Numbered from the stretch's first letter, positions 1 through 9,162 are shown. The stretch: 64,000 nt of DNA from Curtobacterium aurantiacum (GCF_018598555.1 NZ_JAHEWN010000004.1:1-64000), one strand, 5' to 3'. Notes: generated by a model not told the origin, from the sequence alone. Numbers and translations: made by a program.

Positions 1-50
1 ACAACCCGAACGCGCAGGGCAGCTGCGCGTGCGGCGACAGCTTCCACTGA
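1..50 (+). CDS. erpA: C-terminal end of an ErpA/HesB-type iron-sulfur cluster insertion protein (partial)
   Basis: Only the last 15 codons are present, read from base 3: NPNAQGSCACGDSFH then TGA. The Cys-x-Cys-Gly followed by Ser-Phe and a terminal residue is the typical ending of the A-type iron-sulfur carrier family (HesB/IscA/ErpA), where the two closely spaced cysteines help bind the cluster. A strong hairpin follows directly, so this gene and ctaC are probably separate units. The assignment rests on a very short stretch, but the ending is distinctive. Confidence 0.7.
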   Translation, partial: NPNAQGSCACGDSFH

Positions 51-67
51 TCGCCAGCTGATCCGAC

Positions 68-109
68 ACGCGAGCGGGGAGCGACCGAACGGTCGCTCCC
101 CGCTCGCGT
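68..109 (+). terminator. Perfect 20-bp hairpin after the ErpA-like gene
   Basis: Bases 68-87 are exactly complementary to 90-109, with AA at the centre. There is no T run of note, which is normal for high-G+C actinobacteria. It lies 18 bases after the stop codon, so it is most likely the terminator. Confidence 0.8.
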
Positions 110-285
110 TCTCGTGCGGATCGAGGCCAGAACCGTGTCGCGTGTGCGCGAGCGGTACCGGGCTGCGAGTAAGCTAGGAGTGTTCCAATCAAGCTGGGAG
201 CCAGCATTGAGTCGCCTTCGTGTGGCTCGCCGTCGGACTCGACGGGCTGACCTCCCGAAGCTCAGGTCTTTTGCGAGAGGTAACA

Positions 286-1188
286 GTGCGTTCGAATCGC
301 CGTATACGTTGGGCGGCCGTCCCGGTGGCCGTCGGTCTGGTCATCGCACTGGCTGGCTGCACGCAGCAGCAGATGAACGGATGGCTCCCCGGCACGGAGG
401 AGACGAAGGACGTCACGAACCACACGAGCCGCATCGTCGGCCTGTGGACCACCAGCTGGGTCGTGCTCCTCGCCGTCGGTCTCATCGTCTGGGGCCTCGT
501 CATCTGGGCGGCTATCGTCTACCGCCGCCGGAAGGGCCAGACCGGCCTGCCCGTGCAGATGCGGTACAACATGCCGCTCGAGATCTTCTACACGATCGTG
601 CCGCTGATCCTCGTGCTCGGCTTCTTCGCCTTCACCGCGAAGGACCAGGCCGCGATCGAGAAGCCCTTCGCCGACCCCGACGCCACCGTGCACGTCTACG
701 GCAAGCGCTGGGCGTGGGACTTCAACTACATCAACAAGGACAACCCCGAAGAGAGCGTCTACTACCAGGGCATCCAGGCCCAGGAAGAAGAGAACGCCAA
801 CGGGGCGATCGACGAGTCGCAGCTGCCGACCCTCTACCTGCCGCAGGGCAAGAAGGTCGCGATCGAGCTCTCCTCGCGTGACGTCGACCACTCCTTCTGG
901 GTCATCGACTTCCTCTACAAGAAGGACATGCTCCCGGGCAAGACCAACTGGGAGTACTTCATCCCGGAGAAGCTCGGCACGTACCAGGGCAAGTGTGCGG
1001 AGCTCTGCGGTGAGTACCACTCGCTGATGCTCTTCCAGGTGAAGGTCGTCACGCCGGCCGAGTACGAGAAGTACCTCGGCACCCTGAAGGACCAGGGCAA
1101 GGTCGGCCTGCTCGGTGACGAGTACAACACCAACACCAACGAACCGAACAACAAGGCGCCGGTCGAGGCGTCCAGCGAGAACAAGTAG
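286..1188 (+). CDS. ctaC: Cytochrome c oxidase subunit II (lipoprotein)
   Basis: CuA-carrying subunit of the aa3 terminal oxidase; it takes electrons from cytochrome c (in actinobacteria, from the fused cytochrome of the bc1-aa3 supercomplex) and passes them to subunit I. I start at GTG 286 (300 aa), preceded by GAGAGG at 275-280; the ATG at 220 would put 22 extra residues before an obvious lipoprotein signal. The signal ends in LAGC with Cys25 as the lipid site. Two membrane helices follow, then the cupredoxin domain with copper ligands His202 (DVDHSFW) and Cys237, Cys241 and His245 in [12 protein letters not shown]. ctaD starts 11 bases downstream, so they are an operon. A TAGGAG at about 174-179 could be a -10 box, but this is weak. 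Confidence 0.95.
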   Translation: MRSNRRIRWAAVPVAVGLVIALAGCTQQQMNGWLPGTEETKDVTNHTSRIVGLWTTSWVVLLAVGLIVWGLVIWAAIVYRRRKGQTGLPVQMRYNMPLEIFYTIVPLILVLGFFAFTAKDQAAIEKPFADPDATVHVYGKRWAWDFNYINKDNPEESVYYQGIQAQEEENANGAIDESQLPTLYLPQGKKVAIELSSRDVDHSFWVIDFLYKKDMLPGKTNWEYFIPEKLGTYQGKCAELCGEYHSLMLFQVKVVTPAEYEKYLGTLKDQGKVGLLGDEYNTNTNEPNNKAPVEASSENK

Positions 1189-1199
1189 GGGCTCGTCAG

Positions 1200-2936
1200 A
1201 TGACAACGTCACTCGTCGGCCAACCGACCCAGACCTCGTCGCCGGACTTCCAGGCGTCGAAGGTGGGCCGGAAGGGCAACATCGTCGTCCGGTGGATCAC
1301 CTCCACCGACCACAAGACCATCGGGTACATGTACCTGATCGCGTCGTTCATCTTCTTCCTGCTCGCAGGTGTGATGGCGCTCGTGATCCGTGCCCAGCTC
1401 TTCGAACCCGGCCTGCACGTGGTCGCGACGAAGGAGCAGTACAACCAGCTGTTCACGATGCACGGCACGATCATGCTGCTGATGTTCGCGACGCCGCTGT
1501 TCTCCGGCTTCGCGAACGCGATCATGCCGCTCCAGATCGGTGCGCCGGACGTCGCCTTCCCGCGACTCAACGGCTTCGCGTTCTGGCTCTACCTGTTCGG
1601 CTCGCTCATCGCGGTCGGCGGCTTCCTCACCCCGCAGGGCGCGGCCTCGTTCGGGTGGTTCGCCTACGCGCCACTGAGTGACACGACGTTCACACCAGGG
1701 CTCGGCGGCACACTCTGGGTCTTCGGTCTCGGCATGACCGGCTTCTCGACGATCCTCGGTGCGGTGAACTTCATCACCACGATCATCACGATGCGTGCCC
1801 CGGGTCTGACCATGTTCCGCATGTCGATCTTCACGTGGAACACCCTCGTGACGGCGCTCCTCGTCCTGATGGCCTTCCCGGTCCTCGCGACGGCGCTCTT
1901 CGGCCTCGGGCTCGACCGCGTGTTCGACGCGCAGATCTTCAACCCGGCCAACGGCGGGGCCCTGCTCTGGCAGCACCTGTTCTGGTTCTTCGGGCACCCC
2001 GAGGTCTACATCATCGCGCTGCCGTTCTTCGGCATCGTCTCCGAGGTCTTCCCGGTCTTCAGCCGCAAGCCGATCTTCGGGTACAAGACCCTCGTGTACG
2101 CGACGATCTCGATCGCGGCCCTGTCGATCACGGTGTGGGCACACCACATGTACGTCACCGGTGGCGTCCTGCTTCCGTGGTTCTCGCTCATGACGATGCT
2201 CATCGCGGTCCCGACCGGCGTGAAGATCTTCAACTGGGTCGGCACGATGTGGCGCGGTTCGGTCACGTTCGAGACCCCGCTGCTCTGGGCCCTCGGCTTC
2301 CTCATCACGTTCACCTTCGGTGGTCTCACCGGCGTGATCCTGGCGTCGCCGCCGCTCGACTTCCACGTGTCCGACTCGTACTTCGTCGTGGCCCACTTCC
2401 ACTACGTGGTCTTCGGCACCGTCGTGTTCGCGATGTTCTCCGGGTTCTACTTCTGGTGGCCGAAGTGGACCGGCAAGATGCTCAACGAGCGTCTGGGCAA
2501 GATCCACTTCTGGCTCCTGTTCATCGGGTTCCACACCACGTTCCTCATCCAGCACTGGCTGGGCGTCATCGGCATGCCGCGTCGCTACGCGACCTACCTG
2601 CCGAACGACGGCTTCACCTGGATGAACCAGCTGTCGACGATCGGCTCGATGATCCTCGCGATCTCGTTCCTGCCGTTCATCTTCAACGTCTACGTGACCG
2701 CCCGGAACGCACCGAAGGTCGCCGTGAACGACCCGTGGGGCTACGGCCGCTCGCTCGAGTGGGCGACCTCCTGCCCGCCGCCGCGCCACAACTTCACGTC
2801 GATCCCGCGGATCCGTTCGGAGTCCCCGGCCTTCGACCTGAACCACCCCGAGGCCGGTGTGCCGATCGGTGTCGGTCCCGCGAAGGACGCCCCCGATGCC
2901 CCGACCTACGACGCCGCGAAGGGCGAGGTGAAGTAA
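1200..2936 (+). CDS. ctaD: Cytochrome c oxidase subunit I
   Basis: Catalytic subunit of the aa3 oxidase, 578 aa with about 12 membrane helices. It carries haem a and the haem a3-CuB centre where oxygen is reduced to water while protons are pumped. Visible landmarks are [12 protein letters not shown] (haem a ligand helix), FFGHPEVYI with the CuB His and the cross-linked Tyr, WAHHMYVTG with the His pair, and HFHYVVFG with the haem ligands. The ATG is preceded by AGGGG overlapping the ctaC stop codon. The C-terminal tail is soluble and Pro-rich. ctaF begins 4 bases after the stop. Subunit III and the bc1 genes are not in this window; in related genomes they lie elsewhere. Confidence 0.97.
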   Translation: MTTSLVGQPTQTSSPDFQASKVGRKGNIVVRWITSTDHKTIGYMYLIASFIFFLLAGVMALVIRAQLFEPGLHVVATKEQYNQLFTMHGTIMLLMFATPLFSGFANAIMPLQIGAPDVAFPRLNGFAFWLYLFGSLIAVGGFLTPQGAASFGWFAYAPLSDTTFTPGLGGTLWVFGLGMTGFSTILGAVNFITTIITMRAPGLTMFRMSIFTWNTLVTALLVLMAFPVLATALFGLGLDRVFDAQIFNPANGGALLWQHLFWFFGHPEVYIIALPFFGIVSEVFPVFSRKPIFGYKTLVYATISIAALSITVWAHHMYVTGGVLLPWFSLMTMLIAVPTGVKIFNWVGTMWRGSVTFETPLLWALGFLITFTFGGLTGVILASPPLDFHVSDSYFVVAHFHYVVFGTVVFAMFSGFYFWWPKWTGKMLNERLGKIHFWLLFIGFHTTFLIQHWLGVIGMPRRYATYLPNDGFTWMNQLSTIGSMILAISFLPFIFNVYVTARNAPKVAVNDPWGYGRSLEWATSCPPPRHNFTSIPRIRSESPAFDLNHPEAGVPIGVGPAKDAPDAPTYDAAKGEVK

Positions 2937-2940
2937 GGCC

Positions 2941-3357
2941 ATGCGCGCCAACACCAACTTGTTCTGGATCCTCTTCGGGTTCTTCATCGTGGCGGACGCC
3001 GCGTACACCATCTGGGCGCTGATCTACTACGGCCAGCCCGAGTGGGTGGGCACGGTAGCCATCGGCCTGACCGGCCTGATGTCCGCGTTCATCGCCTTCT
3101 ACCTCGGCAAGGTGATGTCGTCCCAGGGCGGCGTCCTCCCCGAGGACCGCCCCGACGCCAACATCGAGGACGGCGACGCCGAGCTCGGGCACTTCAGTCC
3201 GTGGTCGTGGTGGCCCATCCTGCTGGCCGCCGCGGTCGGCGTCTGCTTCCTCGGCGTCGCCGCCGGCCTGTGGATCGTCCCGATCGGACTCGTCCTCGTG
3301 GCGATCACCCTGGTCGGCTGGGTCTACGAGTACTACCGCGGCAACTTCGGGCACTGA
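2941..3357 (+). CDS. ctaF: Actinobacterial cytochrome c oxidase subunit IV
   Basis: 138-aa membrane protein of the actinobacterial subunit IV family, an accessory part of the aa3 oxidase. It has two N-terminal hydrophobic segments (about residues 6-28 and 38-58), a short acidic loop (EDRPDANIEDGDAELGHF) and two more helices (about 80-125), ending YYRGNFGH. ATG at 2941 is 4 bases after the ctaD stop and a strong hairpin follows, so ctaC-ctaD-ctaF is a closed unit. Family membership rests on size, topology and position. Confidence 0.9.
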   Translation: MRANTNLFWILFGFFIVADAAYTIWALIYYGQPEWVGTVAIGLTGLMSAFIAFYLGKVMSSQGGVLPEDRPDANIEDGDAELGHFSPWSWWPILLAAAVGVCFLGVAAGLWIVPIGLVLVAITLVGWVYEYYRGNFGH

Positions 3358-3379
3358 CCCGGCGCTGCAGCGCACCTGA

Positions 3380-3416
3380 CACTTCGGGCGGCACCACAAC
3401 GGTGCCGCCCGAAGTG
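3380..3416 (+). terminator. Perfect 16-bp hairpin ending the cta operon
   Basis: Bases 3380-3395 pair perfectly with 3401-3416 across the loop ACAAC. It lies 22 bases after the ctaF stop and is the likely operon terminator. Confidence 0.85.
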
Positions 3417-3516
3417 CGTCCGGGGAACGATCTCCCGGTTCGGATCCGGAACAAACGGGCCCGCCCGCGACTTGACTGGAGCGGACCTCCCACCACAGCG
3501 AAAGGAGTCACCTCAG

Positions 3517-4890
3517 GTGACCGACAAGCGCACCCTCATCATCTTCGGCGCGACGGGCGACCTCGCCTCCCGCCTGCTCCTGCCGGGCCTCGGCACGTTC
3601 CTGCAGAGCGGCCGTGCCGTCCCCGTGCAGCTGATCGGCACGGGCCGCAGCGAGCGCAGTCCCGAGAAGTGGAAGGACATCGTCACGCAGTCCTTCGCGT
3701 CGCAGGACGTCAAGGGGCCAGAGGTCGACACGACCATCGAGTCGACGCAGTTCATCCAGGGCGACCCGACCGACCCGAAGCACCTCGAGGCGCTCCTGGC
3801 CGCGGCCGACTCCGAGCCGATCCTGTACTTCGCGCTCCCGCCGCAGATCGCCTCCGACATCTGCGAGGCGCTCCAGCAGGTCGAGCTCCCCGAGGGCACC
3901 ACGTTGGCGTTCGAGAAGCCCTTCGGCACCGACGTCGCCAGCGCCCAGGCCCTCAACGAGACGGTGCTCAAGCTCGTCCCCGAGGACCGCGTGCACCGCA
4001 CCGACCACTTCCTCGGCCGCACCACGGTGCTCAACATCATCGGTCTGCGCTTCGCGAACCGCCTGTTCGAGCCGATCTGGAACGCCGAGAACATCGAGAA
4101 GGTCGACATCTTCTACGACGAGACCCTCGGTCTCGAGAACCGCGCCCAGTACTACGACGAGGCCGGCGCGATGGTCGACATGATCCAGTCGCACCTGCTG
4201 CAGATCCTCGGCCTGGTCACGATGGACGCCCCGGCCGCGATCGACGCGGTCGAGTTCCGCTCGTCGCTCGCCCGGGTCCTGCGTTCCACCCGCCTCAAGG
4301 GCGACGACGCGAAGATCGCCTCGCGCCGTGCGGTCTACACCGCCGGCGCCATCGACGGCAAGGAGCTGCCGTCGTACCAGGAAGAGGACGGCGTCGATCC
4401 GTCGCGCCAGACGGAGACCCTCGCCGAGATCTCGGTCGAGGTCGACACCGCCCGCTGGGCCGGCGTCCCCTTCACCCTGCGCTCCGGCAAGGCCCTCGGT
4501 GCCAGCCGCAAGGAGGTGCTGATCACCTTCAAGCCGGTCACGCGCCTGCCCTCCGGTCTGACCGGTCGCCCGAAGACCGACACGCTCCGCATCGTCCTGA
4601 ACCCGGACGAGATCGAGCTGTCGGTGTCGGCCAACGGCGGCGGCAACCCGTTCGAGATGGGGCAGGTCACCCTGTCGTCCTCGTTCAGCGACGGTGAGCT
4701 CACCCCGTACGGCGAGGTCCTGAACGGCATCTTCCACGACGACCCGCTGCTCTCGATCCGCGGCGACGTGGCCGAGCGCTGCTGGGAGATCGTGGAGCCG
4801 GTCGTCGCCGCGTGGAAGGCCGACGAGGTCCCGCTCGAGGAGTACCGCGCCGGCTCGCGCGGCCCGGCGGACTGGGAGTCGTCGTCCTGA
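3517..4890 (+). CDS. zwf: Glucose-6-phosphate dehydrogenase family protein, divergent paralogue
   Basis: 457 aa from GTG 3517, chosen because AAAGGAG at 3501-3507 sits at good spacing; an upstream frame start at 3472 has no ribosome site. N-terminal Rossmann fold with FGATGDLASR (residues 10-19) and EKPFG, then a C-terminal G6PDH domain with LRFANRLFEPIWN and DMIQSHLLQ holding the catalytic His. The family's core motif RIDHYLGKE reads RTDHFLGRT here: Asp163 and His164 are kept but the phosphate-binding Lys is Arg168, and the family RK pair after GDLA is RL. It stands alone, not in the usual tkt-tal-zwf-opcA cluster. It therefore looks like a second G6PDH with altered substrate or cofactor preference (inference). 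A palindrome closes it. Confidence 0.85.
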   Translation: MTDKRTLIIFGATGDLASRLLLPGLGTFLQSGRAVPVQLIGTGRSERSPEKWKDIVTQSFASQDVKGPEVDTTIESTQFIQGDPTDPKHLEALLAAADSEPILYFALPPQIASDICEALQQVELPEGTTLAFEKPFGTDVASAQALNETVLKLVPEDRVHRTDHFLGRTTVLNIIGLRFANRLFEPIWNAENIEKVDIFYDETLGLENRAQYYDEAGAMVDMIQSHLLQILGLVTMDAPAAIDAVEFRSSLARVLRSTRLKGDDAKIASRRAVYTAGAIDGKELPSYQEEDGVDPSRQTETLAEISVEVDTARWAGVPFTLRSGKALGASRKEVLITFKPVTRLPSGLTGRPKTDTLRIVLNPDEIELSVSANGGGNPFEMGQVTLSSSFSDGELTPYGEVLNGIFHDDPLLSIRGDVAERCWEIVEPVVAAWKADEVPLEEYRAGSRGPADWESSS

Positions 4891-4924
4891 CGGACGCGCC
4901 CTGACGTCGTGAACGCGACGCCCT

Positions 4925-4972
4925 GACGGACGGGAGGCCCGGTGCCAGCTGGCACCGGGCCTCCCGTCCGTC
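4925..4972. repeat. Perfect 48-base palindrome, GGGCCTCCCG family; likely zwf terminator
   Basis: Bases 4925-4948 are the exact reverse complement of 4949-4972, with no spacer (centre CCAGCTGG). The core, from 4931, is shared with the palindrome at 44899-44956. It lies 34 bases after the zwf stop and can form a long hairpin in either strand. Confidence 0.85.
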
Positions 4973-4998
4973 GTGGTGTCGGCTTCGGGGCATCGCAC

Positions 4999-5079
4999 GA
5001 CGCCGTCGTGTCGTTGCGACGCCGCCAGATCCGGCGGCGTCTCGACGGCTTCGAGGTGTCTCGCGAAGACGACGGCGTC
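4999..5079. repeat. 81-base structured repeat, copy A
   Basis: It matches 47157-47237 over its full 81 bases without gaps, about 63 identities by hand count. The ends form an 11-bp terminal inverted repeat (GACGCCGTCGT / ACGACGGCGTC). An inner stem (GACGCCGCC / GGCGGCGTC) lies between, and a third short hairpin (CTCGA / TCGAG) follows it. The stems are conserved while the loops differ. Both copies lie just downstream of a GGGAGGC-type palindrome. It occupies the spacer between zwf and the convergent glycosidase gene. Confidence 0.8.
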
Positions 5080-5100
5080 TGCACGGGGTGGAGCCAGGCG

Positions 5101-7017
5101 TCAGGCGGGGGAGCCGGCGCGGCCGCCCTCACCGGTCCACGACCTGGTGCCGCCGTCGTGCAGGGGCAGCCGTGTGCGGTGCCCGATCCGCCGACCGTGT
5201 GCGCGCTCGATCGCGTCGGCCGCGGACACGAGCGTCAGGTGCGACAGCACCTGCGGGGTGTTGCCGATGTGGTGGCCGGTGGCGACGTCGATCTCCTCGG
5301 ACAGCATGCCGACGTCGTTCGCGTACCCGACGAGCACGTCCATCAGATGCTCGGCGTCTGCGACGCGGCCCGAGGCGGCGTACTGCTCCACCAGCCAGAA
5401 CGAGCACGCGAGGAACGGGTGCTCGGCACCGGAGAGTCCGTCGAAGCCCGCGGTGGTGCGGTAGCGGAGCACGAGGCCGTCGTCCCCGACCCGGAGGTCC
5501 TCCTCGATCGCGCGCACCGTTCCCGTCATCCGGGGGTCGTCCGCACGGCAGAACCCGACCTGTGGCAGGACGAGCAGGCTCGCGTCGACCTCGTCGGTGT
5601 CGTAGTGCTGGCGGAAGGATCCGCGGCCGGCGTTCCAGCCGTGTTCCTCGATCTCGGCGCGGACGGTGTCGCGGAGTGTGCGCCAGCGTTCGACCGGCCC
5701 CTCGAGGCCGAACTCCTCGACGGCGGCGACCCCGCGGTCGAAGGCCGCCCAGATCATCACCCGGGAGTGCGTGAAGCTGCGCCGTGGGCCGCGCATCTCC
5801 CAGATGCCGTTGTCCGGCTCCTGCCAGTGCTCCTCGACGTAGCCGAGCAGGGCACGCTGCAGTGCCCAGGAGTCGGCGTTCTCCTCGACCCCGAGCTCGC
5901 GCGCGTCGTGCAGTGCCGCGAGCACCTCGCCGAAGACGTCGCCCTGGTACTGGGTGGAGGCACCGTTGCCGATCCGCACCGGGGTGGACCCGAGGTAGCC
6001 CGGGAGCTCGGGCAGCTCCCGTTCGGGCAGCTCGCGTTCCCCGGCGATTCCGTACATGATCTGGACGTCCGCGGGGTCGCCGGCGATCGCACGGAGCAGC
6101 CAGCCGCGCCAGTGCGTGGCCTCGTCCCGGTAGCCGTGGGCGATGAGCGAGGCGAGCGCGAGGGAGGCGTCGCGGAGCCAGACGTAGCGGTAGTCCCAGT
6201 TGCGTTCGCCGCCGGGGTCCTCGGGCAAGCCCGTGGTCGCGGCGGCGACGACGCCACCGGTCTCGCCGTGGGTCATCGCGCGGAGGAACACCAGCGACCG
6301 TCGTGCGGCGTCGGCGTACCGGCCGCTGGTCTGCGCTGGGGCGGTCCACGCCGTCCACCACTGCACCGTGTGGGCGAGGGCCGCGTCGACGTCGAGCGGC
6401 TCCGGCGGCTCGCGGTGCGACGGGTACCAGGTGAGCACCGTGTCGAGCACGTCGCCGTCGTGGATCGTCGTGACGGCGGTGTGTCGGTGGTCGTCGGCGC
6501 GGAACTGCGGGCCCCGGACGATCACCGATCCCGGACCGGCTGTCGCGAGCAGCGCCGGTTCGTCGTCGTCCCCGATCTGCCGGATCCACGGCAGTGCGCG
6601 CGCGTAGTCGAACCGGATCCGGAGCGTCTGCCGGAGCTCGACGGTGCCGCGGAGCCCACGCACCCGCCGCACGATCGAGGGGCGGTGCGCTCCGACGGGC
6701 ATGAACTCGGTGACCTCGACCACGCCGTCACGGGTCGTCCAGACGGTCGAGAGCACCAGGGTGTCGCCGTCGTACTTCCGCTCGGCGGTCGCGTCGCCGT
6801 CGACGGGCCGCAGGCTCCAGTGTCCGTGGTCCTCGGTGCCGAGCAGCGAGGCGAACGTGGACGAGCTGTCGAAGCGCGGCAGGCACGCCCAGTCGATCGT
6901 CCCGTCACGGCCGACCAGGGCCGCCGTGCCGGTGTCGCCGATCAGGGCGTGGTCCTCGATGCGGTTCGGCGGTGTGTGCGGTGCGGCTGTGGGCGGTGCG
7001 GCCGGCTCGGTGCTCAT
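5101..7017 (-). CDS. Glycoside hydrolase family 15 protein (trehalase or glucoamylase type)
   Basis: 638 aa from ATG 7017; a GTG at 7032 is the alternative. TTCGAT six bases before the ATG could be a leaderless -10 box. The N-terminal beta-sandwich domain opens RIEDHALIGDTGTAALVGRDG, the signature of actinobacterial GH15 proteins, some of which hydrolyse trehalose. The (alpha/alpha)6 barrel carries NWDYRYVWLRDASLAL (substrate-binding aromatic and Asp residues), GIWEMRG with the likely general acid Glu, and LSEEIDVATG with the likely general base Glu. Cytoplasmic: no signal peptide. It follows the App1-like gene on the same strand, 78 bases downstream, so they may be co-transcribed. Substrate cannot be settled from sequence; trehalose is the first guess. 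Confidence 0.85.
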   Translation of the reverse strand: MSTEPAAPPTAAPHTPPNRIEDHALIGDTGTAALVGRDGTIDWACLPRFDSSSTFASLLGTEDHGHWSLRPVDGDATAERKYDGDTLVLSTVWTTRDGVVEVTEFMPVGAHRPSIVRRVRGLRGTVELRQTLRIRFDYARALPWIRQIGDDDEPALLATAGPGSVIVRGPQFRADDHRHTAVTTIHDGDVLDTVLTWYPSHREPPEPLDVDAALAHTVQWWTAWTAPAQTSGRYADAARRSLVFLRAMTHGETGGVVAAATTGLPEDPGGERNWDYRYVWLRDASLALASLIAHGYRDEATHWRGWLLRAIAGDPADVQIMYGIAGERELPERELPELPGYLGSTPVRIGNGASTQYQGDVFGEVLAALHDARELGVEENADSWALQRALLGYVEEHWQEPDNGIWEMRGPRRSFTHSRVMIWAAFDRGVAAVEEFGLEGPVERWRTLRDTVRAEIEEHGWNAGRGSFRQHYDTDEVDASLLVLPQVGFCRADDPRMTGTVRAIEEDLRVGDDGLVLRYRTTAGFDGLSGAEHPFLACSFWLVEQYAASGRVADAEHLMDVLVGYANDVGMLSEEIDVATGHHIGNTPQVLSHLTLVSAADAIERAHGRRIGHRTRLPLHDGGTRSWTGEGGRAGSPA

Positions 7018-7095
7018 GGACCGATCGAACACCCGCGGCCCGGGCGTCGCGCTCGGTGGAGCCTGTCCCGGACCGTGCCCGGGATGAGGGGTCGC

Positions 7096-8160
7096 TCAGG
7101 CCGGGTCGGAGGCGTCGGACTCGATGATGCCGACCCGCGCGAGCTCGCTCCACAGCCCGGCACCGTCCGGGGCGTAGACCCAGGGGGCCGAGGAGTCACG
7201 CGAGCGCTCCTGCGCCCGCGAGCGGCCACCGGCCAGGACGGCCTCGCTCGTGGACAGCTGCCGGATGGCGACGCCCGCGACGTTGTCCGGGTGTTCACGC
7301 GAGAAGTCTCCGTAGAGGGTCTCGTCGTGCTGGCCGTCGTCGCCGACGAGCAGCCAGCGGATGTCCGGGAAGTCCTTCGCGAGCCGCCGGAGGTTCTCCT
7401 GCTTGTGCAGCTGCCCGCTGCGGAAGAACCGGTCGTGCGTGGGCCCCCAGTCGGTGAGCAGCAGGGTGCCGGACGGGTACATGTTGCGCGACAGGAAGCG
7501 CTGCAGCGTCGGGGCGACGTTCCACGCGCCGGTCGACAGGTACACGGTGGGCGAACCGGGGTGCTGCGCGAGGATCCGTTCGTACAGCACGGACATGCCG
7601 GGCACGGGGCGACGGGCGTGCTCGGTCAGGACGAACGAGTTCCAGGCTGCCAGCATCGGGCGGGGGAGCGAGGTCACCATCACGGTGTCGTCGATGTCGG
7701 ACAGCAGCCCGAAGCGGGTGTCCGGGTGCACGACGAAGACGTCCGCCTCGACGTCACGCCCGCCACCAGCTGACAGCCGTACGGTGCGCCAGCCCGGCTC
7801 GAGGTCGATCGGGACGATGGTGTCGACGACGCCTCCGCGGTCGGTCTCGACCACGTGGGAGACGCCTCCGGCGGTGACGGTGACCTCGGCGTGGTCGACG
7901 GCGACGCTCGTGAAGCTCTTCCAGCCGCGGACGCCGGCGTACGAGACGTCGGAGGCGAGACCGCGGCGCGTCAGCAGGACCCGGCAGAGGATGCGCACCC
8001 AACCGGGTGCGCCGTAGCCGGTGTAGGGGACCACCGTGGGGACGAGGCCGCGACGACGTGCGCGCTGCTCGCGGAACTCCTGGACGGCGTCCTCGATGCG
8101 GGCCGCGCGGTGCAGGAGCGGCTCGGCCAACGACGGCTCGTGGGGCGTCGGGTCGGGCAT
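7096..8160 (-). CDS. App1-family (DUF2183) phosphatase
   Basis: 354 aa, ATG at 8160 with GATGAT six bases upstream as a possible leaderless promoter. The C-terminal half is the catalytic App1 domain, a HAD-like fold: LLSDIDDTVM contains the DxDxT nucleophile motif, YLSTGAWN is motif II, and WLLVGDDGQHDE is the acidic motif IV. The yeast founding member is a phosphatidate phosphatase; bacterial members are mostly uncharacterised, so the lipid phosphate substrate is family knowledge, not proven here. The N-terminal half (about 1-150) is a beta-rich region typical of the bacterial members. No signal peptide or membrane helix. Confidence 0.85.
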   Translation of the reverse strand: MPDPTPHEPSLAEPLLHRAARIEDAVQEFREQRARRRGLVPTVVPYTGYGAPGWVRILCRVLLTRRGLASDVSYAGVRGWKSFTSVAVDHAEVTVTAGGVSHVVETDRGGVVDTIVPIDLEPGWRTVRLSAGGGRDVEADVFVVHPDTRFGLLSDIDDTVMVTSLPRPMLAAWNSFVLTEHARRPVPGMSVLYERILAQHPGSPTVYLSTGAWNVAPTLQRFLSRNMYPSGTLLLTDWGPTHDRFFRSGQLHKQENLRRLAKDFPDIRWLLVGDDGQHDETLYGDFSREHPDNVAGVAIRQLSTSEAVLAGGRSRAQERSRDSSAPWVYAPDGAGLWSELARVGIIESDASDPA

Positions 8161-8299
8161 GGCGCCATCATCCCATGTGCGGCTGTCGAAACCACGCGCC
8201 GAGCGGGAACTGGTGAGTCGCAGCCACGTTCCAGGCGGCTTCTGCGAAAGTTGTCCCCGTCACACCAACGAACCGCGCTGGAGCGCAAGAGGAGAACAC

Positions 8300-8947
8300 G
8301 TGCTCGTCACCGAGGTAACGAACGCTCTGCCGGGGGGATCATCACTGCTCAGGAACGAGCCGGTCCAAGCCCGCAGTTCGGCGCGCCTCGCCGGCCTCCT
8401 CGACGCCGCTGCCGCGGTGATCGACGAGATCGGGTTCGAGCGGCTCACGACCGCCATGGTCGCCGAGCGGGCGGGGGCGTCCATCGGCACCGTCTACCGG
8501 TACTTCCCGGATCGCATCGCCGTCGTCGAGGCGCTGGCCATCCGCTGCACCCAGCGGCTCGCGTCCCGCTTCGTGGAGGCGCTCGACGCCAGCGCCGCGG
8601 AGACCTGGCAGGACGCCAACGACGCGCTCATCGACGTGACCGCCGAGATGTACCGCACGGAGCCGGGCTTCCGGGCCATCCGGTTCGGCGACCCCGCCGA
8701 CACCGGCACCGGTGACGCCGAGGACCGGATGGGCGCACTCGGTGCCACCGTCGGTCAGATCATGCGCGACCGCTTCGGTCTGCCGGACGACGAGCACATC
8801 GCACGCGCCTGGGTCGTGCTCGCCGAGTCCGGCCACGCGGTGCTGGCGCGGGCGCACCGCGACCGCGAGCACCCCGACACGGAGCTGATCGAGGAGTACC
8901 GCCGGATGAACCGCGCCCACCTGGAATCGGTGATCGCCGCGTCCTGA
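8300..8947 (+). CDS. TetR/AcrR family transcriptional regulator
   Basis: 215 aa from GTG 8300, chosen because AGGAG at 8289-8294 precedes it; the longer open frame from 8036 runs over the divergent App1 gene. The helix-turn-helix lies at about residues 40-75: FERLTTAMVAERAGASIGTV followed by YRYFPDR, the TetR recognition helix signature. The rest is a helical ligand-binding domain. It is divergent from the App1 gene and followed by a hairpin, then by the osmoprotectant transporter. It might control either neighbour or only itself; no operator was clear to me. Confidence 0.9.
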   Translation: MLVTEVTNALPGGSSLLRNEPVQARSSARLAGLLDAAAAVIDEIGFERLTTAMVAERAGASIGTVYRYFPDRIAVVEALAIRCTQRLASRFVEALDASAAETWQDANDALIDVTAEMYRTEPGFRAIRFGDPADTGTGDAEDRMGALGATVGQIMRDRFGLPDDEHIARAWVVLAESGHAVLARAHRDREHPDTELIEEYRRMNRAHLESVIAAS

Positions 8948-8981
8948 CCACCGCGCCACGCCGCGCGACCGATCCGATCCC

Positions 8982-9010
8982 GCCCGCGTCTCCGAACAGG
9001 AGGCGCGGGC
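8982..9010 (+). terminator. Hairpin after the TetR gene
   Basis: GCCCGCG-T-CTCC pairs with GGAG-G-CGCGGGC around the loop GAACA, one mismatch. It separates the TetR gene from the transporter operon. Confidence 0.7.
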
Positions 9011-9162
9011 GGCGTCGTCCCGCCCCGTCGCGTCGTGCGCGGCGCACCTCCACCGCCGTCCGCCCCCAATGGATGGGTCATGCATCGTCACAACGAACCG
9101 ATGTCGGTCCTCCCGGGTACTCTCATCCGAAGTCGGGCTACCTCCGAACAGAAGGGCACCCC

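Noticed and set aside
110-285. Riboswitch upstream of ctaC
   Set aside because: No known aptamer pattern recognised; only a weak -10 candidate.
1209-3011. 600-residue open frame on the minus strand of ctaD, and many similar long frames
   Set aside because: Arg/Asp/Glu/His-rich nonsense typical of antisense frames in high-G+C DNA; the plus strand carries an unmistakable oxidase.
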